Under the pieces are notes generated by a model. It was not told the DNA's origin, searched no databases, and saw nothing but the letters and a program-made list of their open reading frames with translations. Shown piece by piece: positions 5,151-5,354 of a stretch of 5,354 bases of DNA (within the stretch, counting starts at the first letter, position 1; every line of letters begins with the position of its first letter). Origin of the DNA: Cetobacterium sp. UBA6069 (GTDB lineage Bacteria > Fusobacteriota > Fusobacteriia > Fusobacteriales > Fusobacteriaceae); contig DIXX01000064.1 of the NCBI GenBank assembly GCA_002428805.1, forward strand, positions 1 through 5,354, given 5' to 3'. The position numbers and the translations under genes are program-made.

Positions 5151-5354
5151 CTATTTTTCTTCAGACTCATTTGTTTCAGGTGTAGCTTCCTCTTCTTTAG
5201 GAATAGGATTTCCAAACATCCACTCAATCTGTCTTCTAACTCCTGTTAATTCTATCTCTTGACCTTCTATTTCTAACTTGTCACTCTCTGGTATTGCTAA
5301 GAATCCATCTTCAATAGGAGCGTCTTTCAATAAATTATGCTGTAATTTTATAGG
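5151..5354 (-). CDS. Unrecognised protein, C-terminal 67 residues (runs off right edge)
   Basis: The frame is open from the right edge (first codon 5354-5352) to TAG at 5153-5151 and is followed by a good terminator, so it is a real gene end. I do not recognise the protein. The visible part has a mixed region with GFLAIPESDKLEIEGQEIEL (about residues 17-36 of the fragment) and VRRQIEWMFGNPIP (about 38-51). It ends in an acidic, low-complexity tail rich in Glu, Thr, Ser and Pro. No membrane segment, zinc motif or other domain mark is visible. The tail looks flexible and soluble. Function cannot be assigned from this fragment. Confidence 0.78.
   Translation of the reverse strand, partial: PIKLQHNLLKDAPIEDGFLAIPESDKLEIEGQEIELTGVRRQIEWMFGNPIPKEEEATPETNESEEK

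Noticed and set aside
1..5354. CRISPR array, defence island, prophage or insertion sequence
   Set aside because: No regularly spaced repeats, transposase, phage gene or terminal inverted repeat was seen in reading both strands; every region is accounted for by housekeeping genes and short gaps.

Overview
The window is AT-rich and reads as an ordinary chromosomal housekeeping region of a low-GC anaerobe. AGA-rich coding, strong AGGAGG-type ribosome binding sites, near-consensus housekeeping promoters and the look of the ribosomal protein L13, TrpRS and peptidase sequences suggest the Fusobacteriota (Fusobacterium/Cetobacterium/Ilyobacter type). This is an inference from familiarity, not from a search. 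I see no phage, insertion sequence, CRISPR array or defence system, and nothing that supports a new biological system. The most interesting signals are small regulatory and RNA structures.

Left part (1-2059, minus strand). Running leftward are a ROK-family sugar kinase, a SatP/YaaH acetate-succinate transporter and the start of rplM (ribosomal protein L13, cut by the window edge). satP and rplM each have their own promoter with an exact TTGACA box and a 17-base spacer. I see no hairpin terminator between these three genes, so read-through along the strand is plausible. The rplM mRNA has a structured leader of about 80 nt. The satP ribosome binding site has a perfect 7-base complement placed almost exactly at the predicted transcription start.

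Middle (2060-3697). A metallocarboxypeptidase of family M32 lies immediately upstream of the kinase. The kinase's ribosome binding site overlaps the peptidase stop codon, so the two form a tightly coupled operon read from a promoter just right of the peptidase. Back to back with it is a weaker candidate promoter for trpS on the plus strand.

Right part (3698-5354). trpS (tryptophanyl-tRNA synthetase, plus strand) converges on a minus-strand tRNA cluster, Ser(UGA)-Ser(GCU)-terminator-Arg(ACG). The two units share one palindromic two-way terminator. The tRNA cluster starts from a strong extended -10 promoter. Upstream of that are a terminator and the C-terminal 67 residues of an unrecognised minus-strand protein that runs off the right edge.

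Together the genes serve translation (L13, TrpRS, three tRNAs) and basic carbon and nitrogen handling: peptide trimming by the M32 enzyme, sugar phosphorylation by the ROK kinase, and acetate/succinate movement by SatP. That mix fits a peptide- and sugar-fermenting anaerobe.
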